From: Gnetum montanum
Taxonomy: Eukaryota > Streptophyta > Gnetopsida > Gnetales > Gnetaceae
NCBI GenBank assembly: GCA_015680685.1
Contig: MNCI01026391.1
Location: 73,935-137,934 of the forward strand
Direction: 5' to 3'
DNA length: 64,000 nt
In this document: positions 33,421 to 46,230 of the stretch, piece by piece
Position numbering within the stretch: position 1 is the first letter of the stretch
Layout: the number at the start of each line of letters is the position of its first letter
Notes under the pieces: model-generated
Databases searched by the model: none
The model's input: the letters and a program-made list of their open reading frames with translations, nothing else
What the model was told of the DNA's origin: nothing
Made by a program: the position numbers and the translations under genes

Positions 33421-35562
33421 TCAACTCAGTCATGGAGGAGATGGCCACCTCTACTGATCAATCGAGGCCCTTAGTTTTTTTTGAATTTTTATTTTACACA
33501 ATTTTGTTTCATAGATTTTTGTTTTACATATTCTTTCAACTTTTCTTATTTTTTTTACAACATTGTTCATATTTTTACTATTTCTTTATTTTCTTGTTTG
33601 CTTTTATCCATCATCCAATAAGTGCTCATGATGGTGCATTGAATTATATCATATTCATTGCTAATGTTTGGTTTTTACCTTTGAATTATGATGCTGATAT
33701 TAAGATATGGTTCTTTTGATATAACAGGAAATGAATCCACGTCGTCCATGCATCCATGAAATTCTATGGTCTCTCTTATCTTGGAACTGTACAGTCCCTT
33801 TCTTTAAATAATAGAAATATCAACGAATTGATGACTGGACATTTCTCAAACTAAGGAAGGACTCAAGGATTAAAAAGGGTATGAGTTCAAGGGGATTTGA
33901 TGAATTTGTGCTAGCCATTCTCTTGGATGCTTGAATGTTTCCTTCTTGGCTTCTTCCTACCATTCCGATGCTGCTCGATTATTAGGAAGCTCAGCTAATA
34001 AAATTAACAAGTCTTTGCATGGTGTGGTTCTCACACANNNNNNNNNNNNNNNNNNNNNNNNNNNNNNNNNNNNNNNNNNNNNNNNNNNNNNNNNNNNNNN
34101 NNNNNNNNNNNNNNNNNNNNNNNNNNNNNNNNNNNNNNNNNNNNNNNNNGGGGGGGGGGGGGGGTACAATGAGAATTCAAAGCACACCCCGAAGAAAAAA
34201 TTAATGCAAAAACAAAATTCATTGGTCCTTACATGGTGTGGTTCCCATTCAAAAAAAATAACATGAAAATTCAAAGCACACCCGTTAGACTAAATAAACG
34301 GGCTACAAGCACTAGTTATGGAACCAAAAAGATATGTTACCCATACCTAAATGTTTCCTTTAACTAATGCCCTTTCTCGCTTCCTACTTCTGCATCTTGC
34401 TCTCCTCGGAATGCTGGTGACTCTTTGTGGAAGAATTCTTGTTACTTCAAGTGGATGGATTGGTCAAGTGTGTTGATGCGAGATCACTGGATGTGATTTT
34501 TTTGAGTCTAGATTTGGGATGAGTTCTACTCAGTAACATTAACCATAAAATACATAAGGGACTTTACACAACCTTATTCTTATGATTCCATTCCATTCTC
34601 TTCTTTCCATATTTCTCACCATTTTTCCACCTCATTACCGATTTTATCATTATTCTATTTCTAGGTTGATGCATTGTTTTTCTTTCGTGAATTCTTGTGG
34701 GTAAGTTTTTAACTCTTACTTCCAAATGACATTCCTAAAGCCTACAGACTCTTTGGTTTGTGGGTTTGTCAGGGCATAAAGAAATGGATTTTTCTTTGGG
34801 GAGGACCCATTGAAATTCCTTTCTAGTGCAATTGTTAGCTTCTTTCCCTTAAACATTTTCTACAATTGATCATTTCTTATTTCATACGCATCCATGACAT
34901 CCATTTTATTGCCGTTGCAGTTGTTATTCTTTCCCATCTTTCTTGTTTCTCATATTTTTCCATCTTATAGCTACCAAAGGTTCGCTCTTTGTCGTGGGGG
35001 CCCTAGCACAAAATTTTTAATTTTCTCCATTTTACTATTCTCCTAACCCCTACATCTTGTGTAGTTACCTTTGATAAATCTCCAAACTAGTTTTTTCCAT
35101 AACCACAACTCAGCCAATGCATTTCATCTCGAGGCAAGGTATCAACTGCATTGTGGTTTATCTATACTTTCTCATTTGTAACTATGTGGTGTGTATAGAT
35201 GGAAATCATACAAATAATGGACTGGGCTTGGAGGAAGCACTTAAGATGGACTGAAACTGGAGAATTTCCAAAAGGAGCAGGTCTGGTGGCGTGGCTATGG
35301 ATAAATAATGGAAGGTACAATCTTAGAATTTGCGGAAACACTCTTCATTTTCTTTCTCTCTCTATCTCTACAAGCTACCAAATAAATGCTTTGATGTCAT
35401 TTATGTACAAGTGTTCACAATAATGTTATAATATTCTTATTCATCCGTTCACTAGGCACATTGAGTCTATCATTCGTTAGTTGTCAATTAGTCAATAATT
35501 ACAAACATTTCCAATAATTTGTAAGGAACTCGAGGATAATTTTTCATTCAGTCATGGGGGTA
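33421..35562 (+). other. element D 3' non-coding region with a gap
   Basis: Matches the 3' region of B and E. It includes a 112-base gap (34038-34149) followed by a 15-base G run. An open frame at 35199-35423 is also recognisable in B and E. The end, CATTCAGTCATGGGGGTA before 35563, holds the polypurine tract. Confidence 0.7.
34038..34149. other. assembly gap (112 N)
   Basis: Undetermined bases next to a G homopolymer at 34150-34164. TGGTGTGGTTC occurs on both sides (34019 and near 34236), which suggests a local repeat. Confidence 0.95.
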
Positions 35563-36619
35563 TGATGAGAGTGGGTACTCTAATAATTAGAGTGGTTATT
35601 ATTAGGTCAGTACTCTAATTATTAGAGTGATTATTATTAGATCAGTTACTCTAATTATTAGAGAGGTTACTCTAATAATTAGAGTGGTTATTATTAGGGC
35701 AGTTACTCTAATTATTAGAGAGGTTACTCTAATAATTAGAGTGGTTATTATTAGGGTAGTTACTCCAATTATTAGACTGGTTTTTATAAGAGGGGAAATT
35801 TCTCTAAAATTAGAGTGGCAGTTTCTCTCTAAAATTAGAGTGGTAGTTTTTGTAATTATTAGAGTAGTTTCTCCCAAGCCTATAAATACAGTGCCTAGGC
35901 ATACCATAGGGGAAAGTCAAGAAGAAGAAGAGGAATTATAAAGAGGAATTATTTTATGAGTGAATTAGTGAAACTCTAGCCAAGTGCCTATAGTAGGAGG
36001 TCTAAGTGTGGACGAATCTTTATTCAAGCATTATGTACCTGAGCACACCTTGTGTCCAACAATAAAGAAGAGCTCTTGGATTCATCCTTGCAGCACTTGA
36101 GATTTGTTTTCTTAATCATTTCCTTTATTTTATTTTCTTATGCATTTATTTTATTTTATTATTTTATGTAGTTTACATTTATATTCTTAGCACACACAGT
36201 ACGATCACTTCGAGCCTGCGTGTAACACTTGGTAACCTAGTAACGATTAGCATTTGGTAATCCCAGTAGTGTTGTGTTGGTTCAGGATGTGTACGGAAAG
36301 TGAGAATGGATACTAGTGTTAGGATTAGTTAAAGCCTAGTTAATCAGTAGTTAAGTTAAATTAGTCACTTAGTTATCTCTCTCTCTCCTCCCTTATTAGA
36401 GGCAGGACATAAAAACATAAAAGCTATAAAAATCATATGCCTCAAGCTTACTTAACCATACAACTATGACAATACAAGTAAGTTTGAGAAGAAAACAATT
36501 GATTAACCCTGAGTGTTCCATTAGGGTATGTAAGAACTTAGTCCCTGGAATTCGAGCAGATCGTGCGTGAAACGCTTGTATTCGTATGGTTGAGCATAGG
36601 GGTACCTCGCCGCTCATCA
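35563..36619 (+). repeat. element D 3' LTR
   Basis: 1057 bp, longer than the 5' LTR because of more palindrome units (35575-35860). TATAAATA at 35881-35888, AATAAA at 36061-36066, end CGCTCATCA. Confidence 0.9.
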
Positions 36620-36679
36620 ATTTCCATGCAGTACTTATTCTAATGAAGAAAATATTATTTTTTCCTAAAGTCCAGATCT

Positions 36680-37220
36680 TATGGCATTATAATCTAGATC
36701 TCGATTTGGTTATAGCCACTATAATTATTTAAGAAGCTATAATAACAATGCCCATATAAAGTGTCCAACACTTGATCGACAAATGGCAATAGAAAATGAT
36801 CTTTAAATATTACCATCTTCCTTTGGAAAAATTACAACTGGGATAACCCACTCATTATCCATGATGGGATAGATGAACCTTGCCTTGAGGAGTTGCTCTA
36901 TTTCCTCTTTGATGATTTTCTTCAACCTAGGATTCAATCACCTCTATATTTTCCTTCTTTGCATCATGACTAGGTTGGTGTAGATACAATGCTGACATAT
37001 CCATGAATCAATTTTAGTCAATTCAAGATATGACCAAGTAAACGTTTTTGATCATATGTTGACTACCTTTAACATCTTGTCTTTTTGTTTAAGAGAAATA
37101 TTTGTAGTGATTATAATTGACTTGAAATTATTTAAAAATGCATACTCCATGCTAACTGGTATATTTTTTAACTTTAGGGGCTCTAACTTGAAATTATTAG
37201 TGATTTTCAACTCTCTCTAA
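36680..37220 (-). pseudogene. element C reverse transcriptase remnant
   Basis: The minus strand matches the B region for GHRYYSFLNEYSGYNQI near 36690-36760 and the N-terminal RT part up to about 37200. Stops occur throughout and the catalytic FMDD region is deleted. Confidence 0.6.
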
Positions 37221-37479
37221 CAAGTATCATCATCTTCATCATCATAAGGTTTGTGATGAACTTGCTCAATTTTATTCATCGCTTCAACATAGGCATATGT
37301 TAAGCTCTTAGTAGGTTCCATGCATAATGTACTACTATTAAAGTTAGTTGTCAACCACTAGGTGCCCTCTTGTTTTATGATTGCTACATATAGGCACCTT
37401 TGAATATTAGTTTCATGTACATACTAATTGCAATGTAGTTTTAATGAACTAGATTTTTTTCATGCAATTGCACCTATTA

Positions 37480-37870
37480 TCGTTGTATGTAATGCATGGA
37501 ACTCACTTCTTCTCATGCCATCCAAATTTATTTACCTTGGTGATTTCTAAGGAGAGGTCCTTGATGCCCATTCTTGCATTAATAGTGCTCAACCATGCAA
37601 GTTTCATAATGATGGGGAAGTCACCTTTGTATTTTTCTACCTTGATCACTAGAAAATCAGTAGGATAGGACCATCCATAAACTATGATCATAATATCTTC
37701 CACTAACCCCAAAGGGATAGTGATTGATTGGTCTGCCAATTTCAAATAGATATTGCTCTTCTTAAGAGGTGGTATGTTCCAAGCCTTGTACCTATCATAG
37801 GAGATGAGATTGACATTTTAATAAGAATCAAGAAAAGCCTTGCATGGCTCATGTCTAGTGATCTAAAAGT
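37480..37870 (-). pseudogene. element C aspartic protease remnant
   Basis: Minus frame 37745-37503 reads MKLADQSITIPLGLVEDIMI, then GWSYPTDFLVIKV and FPIIMKLAWLSTINARMGI, the segment after the active site. The DSG region just upstream (near 37810-37830) is mutated. Confidence 0.7.
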
Positions 37871-38539
37871 AAATAAGAGGACCTCCCAGGTTATATCTTT
37901 TCATGAAAAGGTTACCAGCCTTGATCCAATTGGAAACAACATAAGTTAGCATCATAGTGCAGATCTAAGATGGCATTTGGTTTAAAGGGCTCTTGAATGT
38001 GTTTGGTGTAGAAGATGAGGATGTTGTAGATACAGGGAAACTAGTTGTATTAGGTTGTTAGGGCTTGGGAGGATTGTTGGGTTGGAAAAATAGTCATTTT
38101 CTAGATTGAATGTCCAAACCACTCAGCTAGAAGGATTATTGTAAATTTATAGCCTTCATAGCATTTTTTTGTTGCAGTTGTGATGGAATATCACCCTACA
38201 TGAATGGAGTAGAACATAACTAGGTTGAGGGTGGAGGGATGTATGTAGATCGATGTAGAGGATGATATGGATATGGGTGTTTCCCTCAAGTAGATGGTGA
38301 ATGAGATCAAGGGTACACTAGAGGATAATAGTAATATTGGAATGAGGTGTGTCTTGTAGAGATTCATGGAGAAATAGGTTGCTAAACATAGTACCAGTAT
38401 AGATCTGGTTGCCTATAAGGGTACTACTATCCTGGTAGTGGCATTCCCCATAACTGTGATTAATGCCACTAGTAGTATTGCTCATACGGTTGTGGTGGCA
38501 CTCTAGTTGGATAGTAAGCTTATTGTTGTTGGTGGAACT

Positions 38540-40176
38540 ACCTTGGATTTCCATGAGAATAAGGTAATCATCTGGGTTCTTGCCTCCATGCTAATTGAGG
38601 ATTCAACATGTACACCCCAAACTTTTGTAAGTGTGACACCATAGAGCAACATTCCCTAGGATGGTCATATTGACAAATGTCACACTTAGCATCATCATCA
38701 GAAACTATCTCCACAACTTATTCTACTACAAGATATTTTTTCCATTACCTGTGGTTATGATCACTATTCTTCCCTTTGGATTATTTAGCAATCTTCTTAG
38801 TAGTTTGGAATTTTTCATCCAAAGAGTCCCATAATTTCTCAACCTTTGCTAAAATATTAGAAACAGATTTTTGGATTGTTAAGGTTTTCTTGTTCATCAC
38901 TTCATCATGTGTGACTCCTTCTCATAACAAAATCATACCTTCCTTTTCCTAATGGAAGGGTCCTTATTATATTCTTTTGCATTTTTCCTTTTTCACAACT
39001 CATCTTCTTCTTTTGCTACCTACTCTATCAAACTTTGTATCTGATGAGCTCTTAGTTTAGAAAGTCTCCCTTGGACATAAATCCCAAGAGTTCTTCTAGT
39101 TTCTACTATGAGCCCATCTATGATGTGGTAGAGTTGTTCCTTCTGAGAATAATCATGGCTACGGAATTGATGTAAGAGAGAATAATATTTTCCCATGGAA
39201 ACATCAAAGGGTCCATATGTTCATTGTTTCTAGCCATGGATTTACCTTTTTAGATTAGACACTCTAGAGTATGTTTGATATTTTTCATTAAATAGTTCTA
39301 GCATGGTACTCCATCTACACATAGATTTTGACTCCAAAGATTGGTACCAGATTTCGGCCTCTTTGATAAGTGTCTTGGTGAATAGCTTCAATTTCTACCA
39401 ATCATTCTCTATTTTTTTAAGGTGTAGGCATCATGAAAGTCTTGCAAATGTTTTTTCGGATTAGAGTAATATCCCCCCTCAAATATTGGGATGTTGTTGA
39501 TGTCTAAGCACTTTGTTCGACTATATTTCACATGCTTAGTTGGGATCTTGATTGTCTCTACAATATTAAGCATGCTTTAAGTTTCCAATAAGGGCTCATC
39601 ATCATCATTGTTTCATTGTTTCCGATGATGTCCAATGTTACCCCTTCTATTATTGTGAGCATGGCAATCAGTATTATTGTCCTACTACACACCTCCATCA
39701 TGATTATTCCTTCTACAACATTTTTTAGAACTAGAAGGAAAGGAAGAAGAAGATGCAAATGAAGAGGATGAAGAGGAAGGAGGACTACCACCACCATGGT
39801 ATCTACCAACTTCTCTTCAGTTTTCATGGTCATGTTCATTAGGTTTCTTATCTTGACATTTATCCGAGCCCCTTCCTTGACTACAATCTTTACATGAACC
39901 TAGTCTATTGATAGTGAAATGTAGATTCAACTTTGCACCCCCATCATCAATAACTATGGATGGATAATTTTCATGTTGAGAGCCTCTAGAGAAAGAGCCA
40001 TCGTTATCATCTTGGATTGGTGAACCATTTCCTATTTGCAAACTCATGTTGTGTCTCTTGGTATTGATCCCTTTGGCGATATTGTTTTTGGAGGTTCTAG
40101 TTGTTGTTATCCAAGAGACTTCTAATATAGTCTTGAAGGATTGAACTTTTGTGGATCTTTGAGGAGGAGGAGACAT
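38540..40176 (-). pseudogene. element C gag
   Basis: The likely start is ATG at 40176 (MSPPPQRSTKVQSF); the open frame 40176-39817 is a 119-residue N-terminal segment ending in a Lys/Asp/His-rich stretch. The gag domain and the zinc-knuckle region (near 38660-38690) follow with many stops. The N-terminus lacks the block of D and E that reads FTFIL...LEGNIVLP, so part of it is deleted or replaced. Confidence 0.65.
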
Positions 40177-41705
40177 CTAGGTTTCTTATTAACCTTCTGC
40201 TAGTGTTGTGTCTTTGCTTATTAGTATGCCAATGGTTCTTGATTATATTTTTAGTTGTACCTAATAGCTGCTTAGCAATCTTAGCCCACCTATTGCTGAG
40301 ATCCATGTGGGCCTATACCAACATTATCTCCTCCTCTTCTATTCAAATATCCTTCTACATGAATCAACAAATTTCAATGATCCATGAGCTAGATCAATTG
40401 ATGAATAACAAAGTAAACTATTTGTTCTGCAAGAAAGAAATGAAGCAAAATGTAACTAAAAACCTTAATGTCTAATCATGGATGATTGTGCCATCTTTAT
40501 ATATACTATTTTCCCACCTTGTTTGAAAGAATTTGAGCAATGTGCAACTATTTTTGAACTTCATATTTTAGCACCAGTCTCAACAATAGCCTATCCACAC
40601 ATTGCAACAACCATACAAACCATGCAATATCATTTATCCTTCTATGTAAGTTTGGAGCTAGACACCTATTCTCTGAAAGATGTTAAATGAAATTCTTCCA
40701 ATAATGTGACATCTCAAAACCCACTATCTAAAAAACTACAAAACCTAGAAGCAATAAGGTACTTTTTTTCTTCAAAATGTTATATATCTATCCTCTTCAT
40801 CTCTCCATTGGCCCTTGATGACGTTGGATTTCTTAAGCTGGCCTAGTGTGGAGGAAATATGTTTTACTTCCTTCATGAATATAGTGCTTCTTGATGTGTA
40901 AGAGCTACTATTGTTAGTCTCTATGATGGCTCCCATGGTAGAAGCAGTGGTGGAGTTGGTAATGCCATACAAATCCTAGGCTACTGGGACTATAGTTATT
41001 TTTTGCAGCCCTATAAGCTGCTAGGGAAAGAGCAGGTTGTGAGAGTTTATGTGAGGCTAAGGATACTACTATTATTACTATTGTTGGTTAAGCTGTAGCT
41101 AATAATCTAGGAAGCTCGAAGCATGAATAGGAGGAGGATCAACAATAGTCGCAAGAAGGTAGATCTGGTTATTAGAAGGAAGAGCCCAGAAGAGGCCTCT
41201 ACTACTCCTGAGATCCTTCATAGGGCTTCTTAGTGCTACCACCATTTTGCCAATGCTATGCATTCTACCACTACTATGGTCCACCAATTCCATGAAAATG
41301 TAGTAGCAAATGATGTAGAAGAAACAACAAAAAAAAATGAAAACTAAAGAAAAATAAAATGCAAATATAGATACAACCCCAAAAACAGACACGAGATAGA
41401 TATGAACAAAAAAATAACAACAATAGTGTGGGAATGAATGAATTGCTATTGTAGTAGAATGAAATAGAGCAAATAATGCCTAAAGTAAATGAAAAGTTTC
41501 TTTATGTTGCTATATAATTCTTTCATGCATGGACAAGTTCTTATCAAGGCTATTGGCCCATCTCCAAACTCCTGATCTCCCTTCCATCCTGCGACCTGTG
41601 TGTCTTGCTGGTTGTGACCTTCCAAATTTCTCTTTCATCCAACCCAAGTTCAACCCACCTCCCCACCAATCCATGGCATGCATTTTCATTCCCATACATG
41701 GAAGG
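40177..41705. other. unassigned sequence between gypsy C and copia K
   Basis: No LTR end, PBS or protein motif is recognised. Open frames here are short and look incidental. The stretch at 41500-41700 is relatively GC-rich but shows no motif. Confidence 0.35.
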
Positions 41706-41710
41706 ATAAA

Positions 41711-42132
41711 TGTAATTGTTTACAAGAAAACCAATGGTTTGTAATGGTTCCATAAAAGTGACCGTTATAGGAAAATCAATAGTTTGTAATGGTTACCACA
41801 AGAGTGGTCACATATTTTCCATTTAAATCAAAAGTTTGATAACTGACATTTTTCTAGACTATAAAATGTTCTTGATGGGGGAATAAAGGCACTGGAAGAA
41901 ATCATGGTAGTGTTACAAATTTGGTCCCAATCAAAAATGCTGGAAGTCTACATACATCATTGTTGTTGAGCATTGGTGTGATAGAAGAATTAAAACACTC
42001 ACTGAAACATGTTCATGTAAAGACATCAATCACTGGAGGTCAATTTCAATTTATTTCTGCATCTTTGATTCCTTGTGCAATTTGGTTATTATGTCATCTA
42101 GCTAATGTTTTTTGCATAATTTTTTTTCAACA
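41711..42132 (+). repeat. copia K 5' LTR
   Basis: 422 bp, from TGTAATTG to TTTTCAACA. It matches the 3' LTR but lacks about 90 bp of internal repeat found there. 'GACTATAAAATG' near 41858-41869 is TATA-like and GAATAAAGGC near 41881-41890 looks like the polyadenylation signal. Confidence 0.88.
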
Positions 42133-42150
42133 TTTGGTATCGAAGCTAGG
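42133..42150 (+). promoter_or_regulatory. copia K primer-binding site
   Basis: TTTGGTATCGAAGCTAGG starts just after the LTR. It resembles the tRNA initiator-Met site TGGTATCAGAGC used by many copia elements. Confidence 0.85.
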
Positions 42151-43417
42151 TTTGACCTCTATCTTGATGCTTAATAATATTTGTTTTGCCACTCTTATAA
42201 TGGTGTCAAACTGCAATGGATTTTTCATCTATTAATGGTGTCAAATAGGGTGAATTTGAGTCAATTTGATTATTGACTAGAAAATTTTTATTGTGGAATT
42301 TTGTATGGTAGCTGATTTTAATTTTCCATATGTAACTAAATTAATAAATATTTTTAAATAGATACATGGCTTATGGAGTGATGCCTACCTTGGAGTTCAT
42401 AGTATTTCTATCTCCTCTGTTTTTCAATTTGAAGACACTATCGAAAAAGTTTATAGGATGGAGAATCCAAATAAGAGGGAGTGGGAATTGAGGTGCTTCA
42501 GCCTCTTTCCTTAGAAGATAGGCTAAGAAAGGTCCTTGGGCCATGTGGTTGAAAGTGCTCCACCTACAAGGATGGACCCCATGCTTTGGAATAGTAGCCA
42601 ATAAGACTGACACATGTGTGAAGTAGCCTCTATGTTCCCTACATGGGCTCTCTCCAGCAAATATTCCTAGCATATCTCCTACATTATTATCTATATTTTC
42701 TAATAAGATAGCTCCATCGCATAACCTTTATATTGATAGCCACATTTGTGTTTTGGTATGAGAATAAAGTTGCCTATTATTAATATTTCTCAAATAAATA
42801 ATATTTATTGCCATATTTGTTTAAGAAATGTTAGAATTTGATAATTTGTTTTAGAAATAATTAATTTTATGCATATTTTTTTTATATATCTATAAAGTGA
42901 CATATTGATATATGCACAGTTTTTTTGCATAAAAATTATGACTAGTGATCTATATTATTTTGTATAATTAGAGATTATCCATAGCATCTTTAATTGTCCA
43001 AAATTATATATTCAGAGCTTTTGATTACATAAGGTAAATAAATATTAAATTATGATTAATTATATGTAATATAATAGATTTTATTCAACATGAATGTTTG
43101 TTATATTTAATCTCATTAATTAGGATGATGTATTAAATTATTTTTCTTAATTTTCCCACAGAGATTAAGAAAAGAGATATAATTTAATAGTTTCATCATA
43201 AGAATATATGAATTTTTTTGAATTAACATTTAGCCCACAACTAATTTTATATCATTTGATTCATATTTTTGCATAATTTACATTAGTAAACATGTCATAT
43301 AGTATTTTATCTTCAAATTTAGTGACATAAGCATGTTTTAATTTATGAAATTATACAACCTATGAACTACTTTGATTTTAAATGTAACATTACTAAATTA
43401 AAGGGTGATATTATAAG
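42151..43417 (+). other. copia K leader, unusually long
   Basis: About 1.27 kb separates the primer site from recognisable gag, more than usual for copia. A relatively GC-rich block at 42371-42673, with an open frame on the minus strand, stands out from AT-rich flanks and may be a separate inserted fragment. No motif is recognised. Confidence 0.45.
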
Positions 43418-43624
43418 GTGTGGAAGGAGAGGATTATCCGTCATTTAGGTTGGATGGACATTGACTATGCTATCCATAAGGATGAACCAGCTACCATTAT
43501 GGGAACCAACCAATTAGATGATCGTTCTTATGAAAAGTGGGAGTATTCTAATCACCTCTGTGCCATGTTCATAAAGACCAAGATCTTAGCTGGTATGTTT
43601 GGTTTATTAGAATGGTATGACAAT
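43418..43624 (+). pseudogene. copia K gag, part 1
   Basis: VWKERIIRHLGWMDIDYAI and the block YEKWEYSNHLCAMFIKTKIL match the N-terminal half of copia gag. The frame is open up to the insertion of element E, after WYDN. Confidence 0.85.
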
Positions 43625-44554
43625 TGATGAGAGCAGTTACTCTAATTATTAGAGTGGTTACTCTAACAGTTACTCTAGTGGTTACTCTAGTAGTTATTAT
43701 AATTATTAGAATGGTTACTCTAGCATTTTATTTAGCAGTTATTCTAATTATTAGAGTGGTTACTCTAATTATTAGAGTAGTTGCTCCCAAGTCTATAAAT
43801 ATAGTGCCCAGGTGCATAATTGGGAGAAATACCTTTAGCAATCAAGTAGTGAAAATCTTGTAGTCTGTTTGAAAGTTAGAGTATTTTCCAGGTGCTCATA
43901 GTAGGAGGTCTAAGTGTGGATGGATCTTTATTCGAGCATTATGTACCTGAGCACACCTTTTGCATGACAATAAAGACAAGCTCTTAGATTCATTCTTGCA
44001 GCAATTGAGATTTTTTTTCTTAGGCATTTATTTTATTTTATTTTCTTATGCATTGATTTTATTTTATGCACTTTACATTTCTGTTATTAGCATAGAAATT
44101 CATTTTGATCAATTAAGCAAATCGTTAAATTAAACAAGCACAACCACTTCAAGCATGCGTGTAACGCTTGGTAACCTAGTAACGATTAACATTTGGTAAT
44201 CCCAACAGTGTTGCACTGGTTCAAGATGTATAAGACAAGTGGGAACAGATGTTGGTGTTAGGATTATTTATAACACTATTTAATGAGTAGTTAAGTTAAA
44301 TTAGACACTTAGTTACCTCTCTCCTTCCCTACTGGCATAGGACATAAAAATATAAAAGCTATAAAAATCATATGTCTCAAGCTTACTTAACCATACAATC
44401 GTGACATACAGGTAAGCTTGGAAAGGCAACGATCAATCAACCCATCCTTGTTCCACAAGAGTGCATAAGCACTTAGTCCTTAGAATTTGACTAGATCATG
44501 TGTGAAATGCTTGTATTCGTATGGTTGAGCGTAGGGATACCTCGCCACTCATCA
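43625..44554 (+). repeat. element E 5' LTR
   Basis: 930 bp, TGATGAG to CTCATCA, with TATAAATA at 43794-43801 and AATAAA at 43969-43974. The palindrome array occupies 43636-43785. It differs from the 3' LTR by scattered substitutions only. Confidence 0.93.
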
Positions 44555-44574
44555 TTGGTGCTATTTTCAGGGAC
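44555..44574 (+). promoter_or_regulatory. element E primer-binding site
   Basis: TTGGTGCTATTTTCAGGGAC follows the LTR end directly. Confidence 0.75.
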
Positions 44575-44690
44575 TTAGTTGTTCGTGCACTAATTAGAAC
44601 ACAGGAAATCATTCACATCATTGGAACGAACCCTTAGGGTTGATTAAGAAGATAATAAACAAGAATACATTGCACACTGAACAAACAAGT

Positions 44691-46230
44691 ATGTCACCTT
44701 CTTTGTACGAAAGCACCTCACTGCCTAGGTTTAAAACAAGAAATAATTGGCGATGTAATACACATGATGTTGATCTGCCAGTTCCTCAACAAGTTTGAGT
44801 GGTATATATTCATCCCAATGAGTATATACCAGACTTCACCTTTATCCTCTATCAAAATGAACAACTACATTGGCAGGACTTAGAAGGTAACATAGTATTA
44901 CCTCCCAATCGTTCAATCCCAAGCATGCTTCTTCATGCTCTCACATGAATTGGCATGCCACAATTACATGCAGAATACATTATGTAAGACCATGACTCAA
45001 GAGAATACCATCCCACAGAGGCACAACGTCAAAGGGACTTGCAACAAGAGAGATATCATAAGTCTTTAAAGGGTAAGTGGTCCTAAGATGTCTTGCATGT
45101 CTTAAGCAAAAATGATGGTGGTGAACATACCTTAGGTAGTCACCCACAAAATGATGTTCCTCCCCTTAATTTTGGCCAAGGGTTTATGTATTAGAACCTT
45201 CATTCCATTATTCATAACCCAAATTCTAATACCCACAGACAGAAATGATCCAAAAAAGGGACACAGAAACATGATAAATGTGGACATTCTGATCGCATTC
45301 GCGATCGGGGCCAAGACTGCAAAAGAGAAGGTAGAAAACACCATCATGGTGATAGTTCTCTTTCTTCTTCACCTTAATCATCTCCTTCACCCTCTCCTTC
45401 AATATCTAAATGCAATTGTAAAGAAAAATACCATGGGGATAAAGGTAGGTAAAGTGGAAGTCATAGATGAAACAGCCAGGAAAGGGAACAAAGGCACTCT
45501 AGAGAGTCACGACATAGAAGAAGGGAGAGTAGCGAATAATGTAGGCATCATAGACACCATGGAAAAGATGATCATGATGAACCCGTATTCACTACTCAAA
45601 GTGTGTTAGACATAACTGAGGCTGTTAGAATTTCAACAAGGCACCAGAAAGATAGTAGGATCAAGAGATTAGATATGAATAAAATCTTATGATTTGAAGG
45701 GGTATACAATGCCAATCCTCAGAATCATTTACAAGCATTCCATGACATGTGTGCCTTACAAAACATAGAGAACAAATGGAAAAAACTTAAGTTGTTCCCA
45801 CAAACACTAGTGAAAGAAGTAAAAAGTTGGTACTAATCTTTAGAACCAGAATCTATTTGTAGATGGAGTACTATGTTAGAATTATTCAATGATAAGTACC
45901 AAATGTACTCTTTAGTGTCTAACTTGTGAAAGAAAATACAAGGCTAGAAACAAGGAGGACATGAACCCTTGGATGCTACCATGGGATGATACTATGCACT
46001 GTTATATTGTTGTCCTGGACATGGTAGTGATCGCGAAGAAAAGAGAAAAGAGAGAAGCTAAGCATTCACATAGGAAGGGTAAGGATAAAATTTCCATCAT
46101 TGAAGAGGTTGTGGAGTTGAAAACAGACAATGATAGTCGATGAAAGATATGTCAATATGACCTTCATAAAGGATCTTGCACTATAATCTCACATCTATAG
46201 CAGTCTGGGGTGTATGCACTCAACCCATGA
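44691..46230 (+). pseudogene. element E gag
   Basis: The likely start is ATG at 44691 (MSPSLYESTSLPR). The N-terminal part reads PDFTFILYQNEQ and LEGNIVLP. The central gag domain (45700-46020) has stops. At about 46020 the sequence jumps from the gag domain to the basic KKREAKH segment, which in D lies about 0.3 kb further on, so an internal deletion is present. The zinc-knuckle text (C.ICQYD-H...) is at about 46145-46185. Confidence 0.75.

Larger units (their letters stand above)
28400..36619 (+). mobile_element. Ty3/gypsy element D, internally deleted, nested in C
   Basis: Two LTRs (28400-29397 and 35563-36619) in direct orientation enclose PBS, gag, protease, small RT remnants and the C-terminal end of integrase. 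The flanks ATTTT (28395-28399) and ATTTC (36620-36624) are an almost perfect 5-bp target-site duplication. Compared with E, about 0.7 kb of RT and about 1.6 kb of RNase H/integrase are missing, so it is a non-autonomous derivative. It inserted in opposite orientation into the pol of element C. A 112-base gap lies at 34038-34149. Confidence 0.9.
36620..40176 (-). mobile_element. gypsy element C, right part (RT to gag)
   Basis: After element D the sequence of C resumes. A short RNase H border piece (36620-36670) is followed directly by RT core text, so about 1.1 kb present in B is deleted. RT, protease and gag follow on the minus strand. No 5' LTR or PBS was found to the right of the gag start at 40176. 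Confidence 0.8.

Noticed and set aside
33931-34274. Open frames spanning the 34038-34149 gap
   Set aside because: They are open only because the undetermined bases contain no stop.
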